A stretch of 37,619 nt of DNA from a virus. The DNA lies in IMG/VR virus record IMGVR_UViG_3300044627_003481, positions 1 to 37,619 of that record. One strand, written 5' to 3'. Positions 1 to 7,002 of the stretch are shown here, piece by piece; the first letter of the stretch is position 1; each line of letters begins with the position of its first letter. The notes under the pieces are model-generated. The model ran no database searches, was not told the origin of the DNA, and saw nothing but the letters and a program-made list of their open reading frames with translations. Both the position numbers and the translations under genes were made by a program.

Positions 1-1
1 A

Positions 2-76
2 AACATTTTGGTTTCTCTTACTTATGGAAAGTATACAAATCCAGAAGATGTTGTTTATAAAAAGGTAAATATTTAA
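2..76 (+). CDS. C-terminal end of an upstream gene (partial)
   Basis: An open frame enters from the left edge and ends at TAA 74-76 after 24 codons, finishing in YKKVNI. The other forward frame I checked stops early or reads as nonsense. The stop overlaps the next ATG by one base (TAATG), the tight coupling usual in phage operons. Too little is present to name the product. Confidence 0.5.
   Translation, partial: NILVSLTYGKYTNPEDVVYKKVNI
66..71 (+). promoter_or_regulatory. TAAATA late-promoter-like motif before the DUF1360-like gene
   Basis: GTAAATA lies inside the end of the preceding frame. It is 4 bases from ATG 76 and 7 bases from ATG 79, so it misses the usual 5-base spacing and does not decide between the two starts. 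Confidence 0.4.
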
Positions 77-387
77 TGATGTTATATTATTGGATCAGTA
101 GTATAGGATTGTGTTTAATTTTAAAATACGGATCGATATTAGAAAGTTTTCGTCAGAAGACTTCTGAAGTTTTTCCATTTTTGAGAAAACTATACAAGTG
201 TTGTTTATGTATGGGATTCTGGGTTGGATTAAGCATGATACCATTTCTTTATAGTATAGAAGGATTCGGTATTGAACTAGTATGGTTTCCCTTTTCTACA
301 TCAGCACTATGTTGGGTAACTGATAGCTTGTTAAGTTTAATTCATTCCTTAACTATATTAGTAGATAAAGTAATTGACGAAGAATAA
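76..387 (+). CDS. DUF1360-like small membrane protein
   Basis: A 103-residue protein with about two or three hydrophobic segments (roughly residues 3-20, 46-62 and 70-90). It carries a cysteine cluster, CCLCMGFWVG, at about residues 42-51. A C-x-x-C followed by a Phe-Trp membrane segment is typical of the DUF1360 family found in bacteria and many phages, whose function is unknown. Two ATGs in tandem (76 and 79) could both serve as start. The protein ends in an acidic tail (DEE) and the gene converges on the minus-strand gene that ends at 388. The family match is from memory of the motif, not from a search. Confidence 0.65.
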   Translation: MMLYYWISSIGLCLILKYGSILESFRQKTSEVFPFLRKLYKCCLCMGFWVGLSMIPFLYSIEGFGIELVWFPFSTSALCWVTDSLLSLIHSLTILVDKVIDEE

Positions 388-753
388 TTATTTCTTTTTC
401 TTTGGTGGGGCTTCTTCGGCTGATTTCTTTTCGAGTAAATGATCTAATAGTTCTTTGAACTTGTTTTTAGTAGCTTCTTTGAATTTTCCGTTGTCAATTT
501 CGTCTTTTAAAAACTTGACCAACATTTTTTTCTTCATTTCGTTGGAAATTTCTTGACCTTTTGGAAACATTACATTAGTATCAAAATTATTAGGACTAGT
601 ATCAGTGGCTCCTGTAGTTGGTCCATTACCGGGTCCGTTCATAGAAGCAGTGACTTGATATGAATTTTTAGTATCATTTACAGGACTATTCCATTCACGC
701 AATAATACCTTTTCTTGATAGACATCTCCCAAATGATAATTACTTATATTCAT
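388..753 (-). CDS. hypothetical protein with lysine-rich tail
   Basis: A 121-residue protein I do not recognise. The first 75 residues are polar and rich in Asn, Gly and Thr, with no membrane segment. The C-terminal third is charged and probably helical, and the protein ends in PPKKKK. The start at 753 is supported by TAAATA exactly five bases upstream, so it is probably a late gene and possibly a virion component. It is transcribed divergently from the gene at 778 with only 24 bases between the two ATGs. Confidence 0.65.
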   Translation of the reverse strand: MNISNYHLGDVYQEKVLLREWNSPVNDTKNSYQVTASMNGPGNGPTTGATDTSPNNFDTNVMFPKGQEISNEMKKKMLVKFLKDEIDNGKFKEATKNKFKELLDHLLEKKSAEEAPPKKKK

Positions 754-758
754 AAGAA

Positions 759-764
759 TATTTA
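759..764 (-). promoter_or_regulatory. TAAATA late-promoter-like motif for the gene starting at 753
   Basis: On the minus strand TTAAATA-TTCTT-ATG gives a 5-base spacer. It sits two bases from a mirror-image motif serving the divergent gene at 778. Confidence 0.65.
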
Positions 765-766
765 AC

Positions 767-772
767 TAAATA
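767..772 (+). promoter_or_regulatory. TAAATA late-promoter-like motif for the gene starting at 778
   Basis: CTAAATA-TAACT-ATG, 5-base spacer. It forms a back-to-back pair with the minus-strand motif at 759-764. Confidence 0.65.
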
Positions 773-777
773 TAACT

Positions 778-1005
778 ATGAAGTTTGATGATCTAATAAA
801 AAGATTACTAGAAGATTATAACTATGATTTTACTTCTGGAAAATATGCCACAGGAACTGCATATGCTGGAGGACCAAATACACCTTTAAATGTTACCATG
901 CCATTTCAAGGAATGGGAGGAGCTAATCAAACAATAGGTCGTGGATTATTTCCACAAAAAAAAGATTCCAACAAAAAGAAAATAAATAAAAAAACCAAAA
1001 AATAA
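778..1005 (+). CDS. small basic protein, possible capsid cargo
   Basis: A 75-residue protein with an N-terminal segment MKFDDLIKRLLED, a Gly/Pro/Thr-rich middle (residues 20-57) and a strongly basic C-terminus of lysines and asparagines. Its opening matches the FxxYxxxLxE pattern shared by several proteins here and resembles the T4 capsid-targeting sequence. A cut after E12 would leave D13, which is not the preferred small residue, so this is the weakest member of the set. A small basic product suits a DNA-associated internal head protein. The DUF1501 gene follows after three bases. Confidence 0.6.
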   Translation: MKFDDLIKRLLEDYNYDFTSGKYATGTAYAGGPNTPLNVTMPFQGMGGANQTIGRGLFPQKKDSNKKKINKKTKK

Positions 1006-1008
1006 TTT

Positions 1009-2373
1009 ATGAAAGACTGCGGAAATCACAACAATGAATATACAACCAGAAGAGATTTTTTAAATAATTTTGGTTGGGGAATGGGTGGGTTATCTTTAGC
1101 CTCTTTATTGGGATTAGATTCAATTACTGCTGAAGCATCTTCTCCTCTTGCTGCTAAACCTTCGCATTTTCCAGTTAAAGCAAAAGCAGTTATTCAGTTA
1201 TTTGCTAGTGGCGCACCTAGCCATGTGGACACATTTGATTATAAACCAGAATTACAAAAACGTGACGGACAAAAAGGAGAATATGGGAACCTTCTTGCAT
1301 CTCCTTTTAATTTTCCACAATTTGGTAAGTCTGGGTTGCATATTTCCGAAGTATGGAGTAAATTAGGTCAACATGCGGATAACATGGCTATTATTAATTC
1401 CATGCAAACTGATATTCCAGATCATGGAATTGCTGCTAAGATGTTTAATACTGGATCTGCTCAGTTACCAAAACCAAGTCTAGGTAGCTGGTTAACTTAT
1501 GGTTTAGGTTCATTGAACCAAAACATGCCAGCGTTTATTAGTTTAAATGGTGCTCCAGAATGGAGACAATGTGCATTTTTGCCGGGGATGTTTCAAGGTT
1601 GTAATGTACAATACAGAACCGGTATGCGAGCAGAAGAAATTCTCGCTAATATCCGAAGCGAATTTTCTACATTAGATCGTCAAAGAAGACAATTAGATTT
1701 TTCTAAATTTTTAAATTACGATCACATGGCTAAGTTGCAAAAAGATGTGCAACTAGAATCTAGAATCGAAGCATTTGAAACCGCATACAAGATGCAAACC
1801 GAAGCCACAGATGCTTTTGATGTAAGTAAAGAACCAGATAATATCAAAGATTTATACGGACGTAACGAAGAAGGTAATAAAATGATAGTGGCTCGTCGTT
1901 TGGTAGAGCGTGGTGTACGTTTTGTGCAAGTTAGTGTGGGTGGATATGATCACCACAATGATATTAAAACCGCAATGACTAATACAGCCATGCGATACGA
2001 CACAGCTTTCAGCGGTTTATTAACAGATCTCAAACAAAGAGGATTATTGGATTCTACTTTAGTAATCTGGGGTGGTGAATTTGGACGTACCGTTACCGCA
2101 GGTGGCGGAGCAGGAGCACCGGGGCGTGACCATAATGGCAAGGCTTTCTCAGTATGGATGGCAGGAGCTAACGTAAAAGGCGGACAACGTTACGGAGAAA
2201 CTGACGAAACCGGAGGCAAGTCAGTAAAAGATATAGTACACATTCACGATCTACATGCCACTATTCTTCATTTGATGGGGTTTGATCATACTAAATTGAC
2301 TTATAATTACAATGGTCGAGAATTTCGTTTGACGGATAACTTCGGTAATGTTATAAAAGAAATTATAACATAA
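1009..2373 (+). CDS. DUF1501 (sulfatase/alkaline-phosphatase-like) protein with Tat signal
   Basis: A full-length 454-residue DUF1501 protein. Residues 14-18 are RRDFL followed by a Gly/Leu-rich stretch to about residue 36, a clear twin-arginine export signal ending near an Ala-rich site. Two metal-site-like motifs characteristic of the family are intact: WGGEFGRT at 354-361 and GRDHN at 372-376. The closing region (LTYNYNGREFRLTD) also matches cellular members. The family belongs to the alkaline phosphatase superfamily and is abundant in Planctomycetes and Verrucomicrobia, usually beside DUF1549/DUF1553 cytochrome genes that are absent here. The second half is visibly richer in G and C than its neighbours, which fits transfer from a host. 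There is no frameshift, so it is presumably expressed, probably with the 778 gene. The substrate is unknown. Confidence 0.9.
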   Translation: MKDCGNHNNEYTTRRDFLNNFGWGMGGLSLASLLGLDSITAEASSPLAAKPSHFPVKAKAVIQLFASGAPSHVDTFDYKPELQKRDGQKGEYGNLLASPFNFPQFGKSGLHISEVWSKLGQHADNMAIINSMQTDIPDHGIAAKMFNTGSAQLPKPSLGSWLTYGLGSLNQNMPAFISLNGAPEWRQCAFLPGMFQGCNVQYRTGMRAEEILANIRSEFSTLDRQRRQLDFSKFLNYDHMAKLQKDVQLESRIEAFETAYKMQTEATDAFDVSKEPDNIKDLYGRNEEGNKMIVARRLVERGVRFVQVSVGGYDHHNDIKTAMTNTAMRYDTAFSGLLTDLKQRGLLDSTLVIWGGEFGRTVTAGGGAGAPGRDHNGKAFSVWMAGANVKGGQRYGETDETGGKSVKDIVHIHDLHATILHLMGFDHTKLTYNYNGREFRLTDNFGNVIKEIIT

Positions 2374-2376
2374 ATA
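2371..2376 (+). promoter_or_regulatory. TAAATA late-promoter-like motif for the gene starting at 2382
   Basis: CATAAATA-TTTCA-ATG, 5-base spacer. The first three bases of the motif are the TAA stop codon of the DUF1501 gene. Confidence 0.7.
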
Positions 2377-2405
2377 TTTCAATGATAAAATTTGAGGAAT
2401 ATTTT
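2371..2405 (+). repeat. 35-base direct repeat, copy 1 (promoter plus targeting-peptide codons)
   Basis: This stretch matches 4152-4186 at 34 of 35 positions; the one difference is C/T at the tenth base. It covers the TAAATA motif, the spacer and the first eight codons (MIKFEEYF) of two different genes. The two proteins show no similarity beyond it. Confidence 0.85.
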
Positions 2406-4154
2406 AATATATTAAATGAATCGGTTAGTAGAACTAATCGATACATGAATATGTTTTCTTTTCCTATAAAGGTTGCTCCTCATTTTAGAGATTTTTTGTC
2501 TAAATTTTTAAAAGATAATGTAATTCCGACTCTTAAAAGAGATGATATCATCCAATGGTATTGTCGTTTATATGTTTTATATATTTTAGATGCAATATCA
2601 AAAGATAAACATTCACAAAATGTATATAATCAAAATTTAAAACAAATAAATAACACTACAAATCATTACCTCAAAAATTTCGGATATTCTTCTAAAGATG
2701 AATTTATTGAAGATATAAAAATATCAACAAATAGAGGAGATATGGAAAATGCCTTATTAAGGTCTTTGGGACATTTTTTCTCTTTGGGTATTTCAAAAAT
2801 AGATAATTATAGATTCTCTAATCAAAAAATTTCAGATGTAATTTCACAATTTGAAGAATGGGAAGATGAATGGAAAAAAGAAGCAGTATCATCTTTTGAT
2901 GATACAGAGGAACATCCAACACAAACGGTTTTGAAAAGATATCCAAATGGTTTTGAATGGGTATCTTTAAATAAAACATATTGCGAAAAAGAAGGATCAG
3001 CAATGGGTCATTGTGGAAATCGTCCTTCCCAAAGACAAGGAGATAATGTTATTTCTTTGAGAAAAGTAGAAATGCGTGGCAAACAAAGATTTGTTCGTCC
3101 GAGTTTAACATTTATCTATAATAATATAGATAATGAATTTGGAGAAATGAAAGGAAGAGCAAACGAAAAACCAAACCAAAAATATCACGAATATATCGTT
3201 GACTTATTATTACTAAAAGACGAAACAGGTGATTTTTTATTTAAAAAATTAAATCCTAATTATGGTTATATGACAGAAAATAATTTTAGGATATCAGATC
3301 TAGATAAAAAATACTTACAAATAATAAAAGATCAGCGTCCTAATATTATTACATCATATGATGAATATAAAATATCTGGTTATTCCGAAGAATATATTAA
3401 AAAAATCAAACAAGATTTAGAAAAAACCAATCTTAAAGTAATTCATTTACAAAATTTTGATTTTTCCAAAACGCATCCCATAAGAATTACTGAACAGATT
3501 AATAAGTACGAGTTTCTAGAAAAGATAGCAATCGAAAAATTATATGAAGATGCCGAAAAAGCTATTAATTATATAAATGGAGAAGAAGAATTATATATCG
3601 ATAGCGAGTTTGATTCTAATAGTTTTGAATTTATATTAAATTTAACTAATCGAAAGTATCCGAAATTTCAAAAAGAATTACAAGAATATATAAAAAATAA
3701 TTATGATGTAGAAAATGATTTAATTTATATTTCGGAAATGGCTGAATTTTTATATGATAATAATGACTCTCTTGTAGATTCTGCTCGTAACTCACATAGT
3801 AATGCAACACATTCTGGTTATATAAATAATATAAGAGATGACTTACTTTTATATATCGAAAGTAGTGACATACAATATTATTCAACAGAAGATACCGATT
3901 CTGAAGTCCGCCCAATGGAAATTTCTATTTTAGAAAACCATATTATATGGGGTATGAGTGCAGAAGATTTAAACAATATAATAGGATCAGCAGAATATGT
4001 AAAAACATCCAAACCATTTAATAAATCAATTTTGGATTTTGTGGAAATTGTAGAAAATAAAAAATTTTCCTTAGATAGAAAAGATTATGAAGGATTTGAT
4101 ACAGATTATGCAATATCTTCTTTTATAGAAGAAATTCCTTTTAAAATAATATAA
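2382..4154 (+). CDS. large cargo candidate with PcfJ-like core
   Basis: A 590-residue protein. The opening MIKFEEYFNILNES resembles the T4 capsid-targeting sequence, with a possible prohead-protease cut after E13. Around residues 205-275 there is a block containing SAMGHCGN (Cys211), then an S-L-R strand, a beta-strand pair and GRANEKP. This order (Cys motif, SLR, GR-N-x-x-P) recalls the PcfJ-like domain of mobile elements and phages, whose biochemistry is unknown. The C-terminal half is acidic and mostly helical. The late promoter motif and targeting-like N-terminus suggest a protein packaged in the head and delivered to the cell. The function is inferred, and the domain match is by eye. Confidence 0.7.
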   Translation: MIKFEEYFNILNESVSRTNRYMNMFSFPIKVAPHFRDFLSKFLKDNVIPTLKRDDIIQWYCRLYVLYILDAISKDKHSQNVYNQNLKQINNTTNHYLKNFGYSSKDEFIEDIKISTNRGDMENALLRSLGHFFSLGISKIDNYRFSNQKISDVISQFEEWEDEWKKEAVSSFDDTEEHPTQTVLKRYPNGFEWVSLNKTYCEKEGSAMGHCGNRPSQRQGDNVISLRKVEMRGKQRFVRPSLTFIYNNIDNEFGEMKGRANEKPNQKYHEYIVDLLLLKDETGDFLFKKLNPNYGYMTENNFRISDLDKKYLQIIKDQRPNIITSYDEYKISGYSEEYIKKIKQDLEKTNLKVIHLQNFDFSKTHPIRITEQINKYEFLEKIAIEKLYEDAEKAINYINGEEELYIDSEFDSNSFEFILNLTNRKYPKFQKELQEYIKNNYDVENDLIYISEMAEFLYDNNDSLVDSARNSHSNATHSGYINNIRDDLLLYIESSDIQYYSTEDTDSEVRPMEISILENHIIWGMSAEDLNNIIGSAEYVKTSKPFNKSILDFVEIVENKKFSLDRKDYEGFDTDYAISSFIEEIPFKII

Positions 4155-4157
4155 ATA
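4150..4157 (+). promoter_or_regulatory. TATAAATA late promoter for the gene starting at 4163
   Basis: A perfect T4 late-promoter octamer five bases from ATG 4163. It overlaps the TAA stop (4152-4154) of the preceding gene. Confidence 0.75.
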
Positions 4158-4186
4158 TTTTAATGATAAAATTTGAGGAATATTTT
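4152..4186 (+). repeat. 35-base direct repeat, copy 2
   Basis: Second copy of the promoter and N-terminal-codon module at 2371-2405. The similarity stops abruptly after the eighth codon. Confidence 0.85.
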
Positions 4187-4798
4187 TTTAAAGAAGCACC
4201 AAATGTTGATGTGGTGCCGGGGAGATTTCATGGTGATGAAAGTACTCCTGATAGAATTAAAAAGTATGATCCTCGTCCGATGTTTAAAAAACACACAGAA
4301 AAACACGGATACCGTCCACACGGTGAATATTACAATAAACAAACTTCTGAGATATTAACCGATACTGTATATGAAAACGGAACGATTGATTGTTCTACAG
4401 GAAGAGCATCATTTAGTACTTCGGATAATAAAACACTATATCCTGATAATATACAAACAAAAATTAAAGGATCTAGAAATTATAGGACAAATTTAGTTCG
4501 TCCGTCACTTTACAATTGGATTGAAAAGCCGGATAATCTTCGAGATGACTCGTTTTTAATTACAATTGAAAGCGGCTCAATACACTTATATTGTTTAAAA
4601 TTAGAAATGCTAAATCCAGTTAAATTAGCAAGACATATACAAAAATCAAAAACACCATCTGGTGGTATAACATACAAAGAACCATCACTACGTCCTATGA
4701 CTTCTGGAAATTTAAATTTAGGAAACGTAATCGGAAAGATTATATTTAAATCTTCTAAAAAAGAACATCCATTATACGATACGATAACGGTTCGTTAA
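4163..4798 (+). CDS. hypothetical protein with capsid-targeting-like N-terminus
   Basis: A 211-residue protein of unrecognised family. Its first eight residues are identical to those of the 590-residue protein upstream, then FKE-A gives a possible processing site after E11; Phe rather than Leu or Ile at the third position is atypical. The remainder is basic, rich in Lys, Arg, Ser and Thr, with no membrane segment or cysteine motif. The tandem arrangement, shared promoter module and basic body fit a second cargo protein packaged with the DNA. Confidence 0.65.
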   Translation: MIKFEEYFFKEAPNVDVVPGRFHGDESTPDRIKKYDPRPMFKKHTEKHGYRPHGEYYNKQTSEILTDTVYENGTIDCSTGRASFSTSDNKTLYPDNIQTKIKGSRNYRTNLVRPSLYNWIEKPDNLRDDSFLITIESGSIHLYCLKLEMLNPVKLARHIQKSKTPSGGITYKEPSLRPMTSGNLNLGNVIGKIIFKSSKKEHPLYDTITVR

Positions 4799-4813
4799 TT
4801 AAAATTTTTATCC

Positions 4814-4841
4814 TTGCGTAAAGAACAAAACGTGGTAGGAT
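4814..4841 (+). promoter_or_regulatory. possible sigma70-type promoter before the gene at 4848
   Basis: TTGCGT and TAGGAT are separated by 16 bases, and the second box lies about 6 bases from ATG 4848. This gene has no TAAATA motif, so an early or middle promoter is plausible. The boxes are imperfect and I cannot score them. Confidence 0.3.
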
Positions 4842-4847
4842 GGAGGA

Positions 4848-5201
4848 ATGTCTCATAAACTTACCTGTATTATTACAGGAAAACAAATAACCGTAGGAAA
4901 CGAATACTACGATAAAAAAGTATCCCAGTTTGGCTCAGAAGAGAAGTTCAATTCTCTTTATGTCTCTCGTCAAGTAAAAAGCCTACTTAAACGTGGGTAT
5001 AAAGTAAAAGAAATTAAGGATCTTCTAAAAGTTGACAGAGAAGATTTACCAGAAATCACTGATAAAACAGTTAAAGAAATCTTGAAAATTAATGACGAAG
5101 ATAGCTTCAATTCCGAGACTATTAGTGTCAAGAAATCAGACCCAGAAGTAGTAGAATATATACAAAACCTCCGTGAGTATTTATCTTGCGGAACTCTTTA
5201 A
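4848..5201 (+). CDS. conserved-looking hypothetical protein
   Basis: A 117-residue soluble, charged protein beginning MSHKLTCIITGKQ. A Cys followed by TGK near the N-terminus hints at a small zinc- or nucleotide-related fold, but only one Cys lies nearby and I cannot assign a family. The body is predicted helical with lysine-rich repeats (VKEIKDLL, VKEILK). A GGAGGA sits one base from the ATG, too close for an efficient Shine-Dalgarno. It lies just upstream of the nuclease-nrdB-nrdA block and lacks the late motif, so it may be an early or middle gene. Confidence 0.6.
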   Translation: MSHKLTCIITGKQITVGNEYYDKKVSQFGSEEKFNSLYVSRQVKSLLKRGYKVKEIKDLLKVDREDLPEITDKTVKEILKINDEDSFNSETISVKKSDPEVVEYIQNLREYLSCGTL

Positions 5202-5230
5202 AAGGTAGTATATTATCACGTAATTTTTAT

Positions 5231-5238
5231 TATAAATA
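5231..5238 (+). promoter_or_regulatory. TATAAATA late-promoter-like octamer before the HNH gene
   Basis: A perfect octamer, but 8 bases from ATG 5247 instead of the usual 5. It may originally have served nrdB, whose first codons appear to be copied into this nuclease gene. Confidence 0.55.
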
Positions 5239-5246
5239 TATAGGCT

Positions 5247-6029
5247 ATGATATTTGACGAACAAATTTTTACAAATCCTCCTTTTATGGATTTGATTGAT
5301 AAATGTTGTTCAAAATGTAAAAATAATAAAAGCATTTCACTCTTTCCAAAAAGAAAGAATAAAATAGATAGTTGGTGTAAACAATGCTATATCGAAAATT
5401 CCAAAACATATTCGAAGAAAAATAAAGAAAAAATAGCAATTAAGAAAAAAGAATATGTTTTAAAAAATAAAATTGATATTGCAGAAAAACAAAAAGAATA
5501 CTCTTTAAAAAATAAACTTACTATTTCTTTATATCAAAAAGAATATTGTTTAAAAAATAAAGAATTAAAAACGCAATATGACAAAGAATACTATCTCCTA
5601 AATAAAGACAGAAAAAATACACAAAATAAAAAATGGAGAAAACTCAGAAAGAAAACAGACCCATCTTTTAGATTTAAGTGTAATATAAGTAAACAATTTT
5701 GGAATATCCTTTCTAAAGGACACGGAAAGAACGGCAATAAAACATTGGATATATTAAATTCTTTAGGTTATTCCTTAAATGATTTAAAAATACATTTAGA
5801 AAATAAATTTACCGAAGGTATGTCTTGGGAAAACTATGGAAAATGGCATGTGGATCACATAAAGCCTGTGTGCTCATTTAAGTTTTCTTCTATAGAAGAT
5901 CCCTCTTTTAAAGAGTGTTGGTGTTTGGAAAATTTACGCCCCCTATGGGCTAAAGATAATTTTAAAAAAATATCTTCAGATATAAAACAATCAATTCACA
6001 AAAAATATGAAAACCGAAAACTCTATTAA
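5247..6029 (+). CDS. free-standing HNH homing endonuclease
   Basis: A 260-residue nuclease. Residues 20-50 hold two C-x-x-C pairs (CSKC, CKQC), a zinc-ribbon-like DNA-binding element. They are followed by four degenerate repeats of about 16 residues with the core KEYxLKNK (about residues 60-125). The C-terminal third carries the HNH core: WHVDHIKPV, then NLRPLWAKDN. The first codons encode IFDEQI, matching NrdB residues 9-14, and the DNA agrees at 18 of 21 bases (5250-5270 against 6031-6051). The gene ends 23 bases inside nrdB. This fits a homing gene inserted at the nrdB start that took over the original promoter and first codons. Confidence 0.85.
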   Translation: MIFDEQIFTNPPFMDLIDKCCSKCKNNKSISLFPKRKNKIDSWCKQCYIENSKTYSKKNKEKIAIKKKEYVLKNKIDIAEKQKEYSLKNKLTISLYQKEYCLKNKELKTQYDKEYYLLNKDRKNTQNKKWRKLRKKTDPSFRFKCNISKQFWNILSKGHGKNGNKTLDILNSLGYSLNDLKIHLENKFTEGMSWENYGKWHVDHIKPVCSFKFSSIEDPSFKECWCLENLRPLWAKDNFKKISSDIKQSIHKKYENRKLY

Positions 6030-6999
6030 AATATTCGATGAACAAATTTCTTTAAAACCAAACAGGTATCCTTGGAGCACTAAATTTATTGATTCTATGC
6101 ACAATGGATTTTGGACCGATAAAGAATTTAATTTTAGTTCTGATATACAAGATTTTAAAGTAAATCTTTCAGAAAAAGAAAAAGAAATTATTATTAGAAC
6201 TTTATCTGCTATTGGACAGATAGAAATTAGTGTAAAATCTTTTTGGGCTAAGTTAGGTGATAATCTTCCGCATCCTTGTCTTCAAGATTTAGGATATGTT
6301 ATGGCTAATGTCGAAGTTATACATAATACAGCTTACACTAGATTATTGGATGTATTAGGGATTGAAGAAATTTTCCAAGAAAATCTTAAACTAAGTTGGA
6401 TCGAAGGAAGAGTAAAATATCTTCGTAAATACACACATCGCTTCTATAAAGATAGTAAGAAACAATATCTATATGCTTTAATTCTCTTTACTTTATTTGT
6501 AGAGAATGTATCACTGTTTAGTCAATTTTATATTATTAATTGGTTTGCTAGACATAAGAATGTATTAAAAGATACGGATCAGCAAGTTCGCTATACTAGA
6601 AATGAAGAAAACATTCATGCTTTGGTAGGTATTAAGATTGTTAATACTATCAGAGAAGAATATCCTGAGTTATTTGATCAAGAATTAGTAGATAAGATTG
6701 TTAAAGAAGCAAAAGAAGCATTCGAATCAGAATCGACAATTATTGATTGGATGATCAATGGGATTAAAGAAGAAGGATTAGATGCAGTAACTTTAAAAGA
6801 ATTTGTAAAGAATCGTATAAACAATTCTTTAGAACAAATTGGATTTCCACAAGTATTTGAGGTAGACAAAAGCATTCTTTCTGCTACTATGTGGTTCGAA
6901 GAGGAATTGTTGGGTAATAACATGACTGATTTTTTCAAGTCTCGTCCCGTCGAATACTCTAAAAACAGCCAATCATTTGGCGAAGAAGATTTATTTTAA
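6007..6999 (+). CDS. nrdB: class Ia ribonucleotide reductase, small (beta) subunit
   Basis: A 330-residue beta subunit that generates the tyrosyl radical for dNTP synthesis. Iron ligands and radical site are visible: E73 (candidate first ligand), E103-x2-H106-x3-Y110, E167 and E202-x2-H205. Y110 is the radical tyrosine position, so this is not the Tyr-less type. The C-terminal FGEEDLF tail would dock the large subunit. The start lies inside the end of the HNH gene with no visible ribosome-binding site and no late motif; the ATG at 6007 keeps the usual FDEQI region intact. nrdA follows after three bases, so the two are co-expressed. Confidence 0.95.
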   Translation: MKTENSIKIFDEQISLKPNRYPWSTKFIDSMHNGFWTDKEFNFSSDIQDFKVNLSEKEKEIIIRTLSAIGQIEISVKSFWAKLGDNLPHPCLQDLGYVMANVEVIHNTAYTRLLDVLGIEEIFQENLKLSWIEGRVKYLRKYTHRFYKDSKKQYLYALILFTLFVENVSLFSQFYIINWFARHKNVLKDTDQQVRYTRNEENIHALVGIKIVNTIREEYPELFDQELVDKIVKEAKEAFESESTIIDWMINGIKEEGLDAVTLKEFVKNRINNSLEQIGFPQVFEVDKSILSATMWFEEELLGNNMTDFFKSRPVEYSKNSQSFGEEDLF

Positions 7000-7002
7000 A
7001 TT

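Noticed and set aside
1148-2141. Frames on both strands inside the DUF1501 gene
   Set aside because: DUF1501 is intact across the whole region and its conserved motifs fix the reading frame.
4837-4847. GGAGGA before ATG 4848 as a Shine-Dalgarno
   Set aside because: Only about one base separates it from the ATG, and no other gene in the window shows a comparable site.
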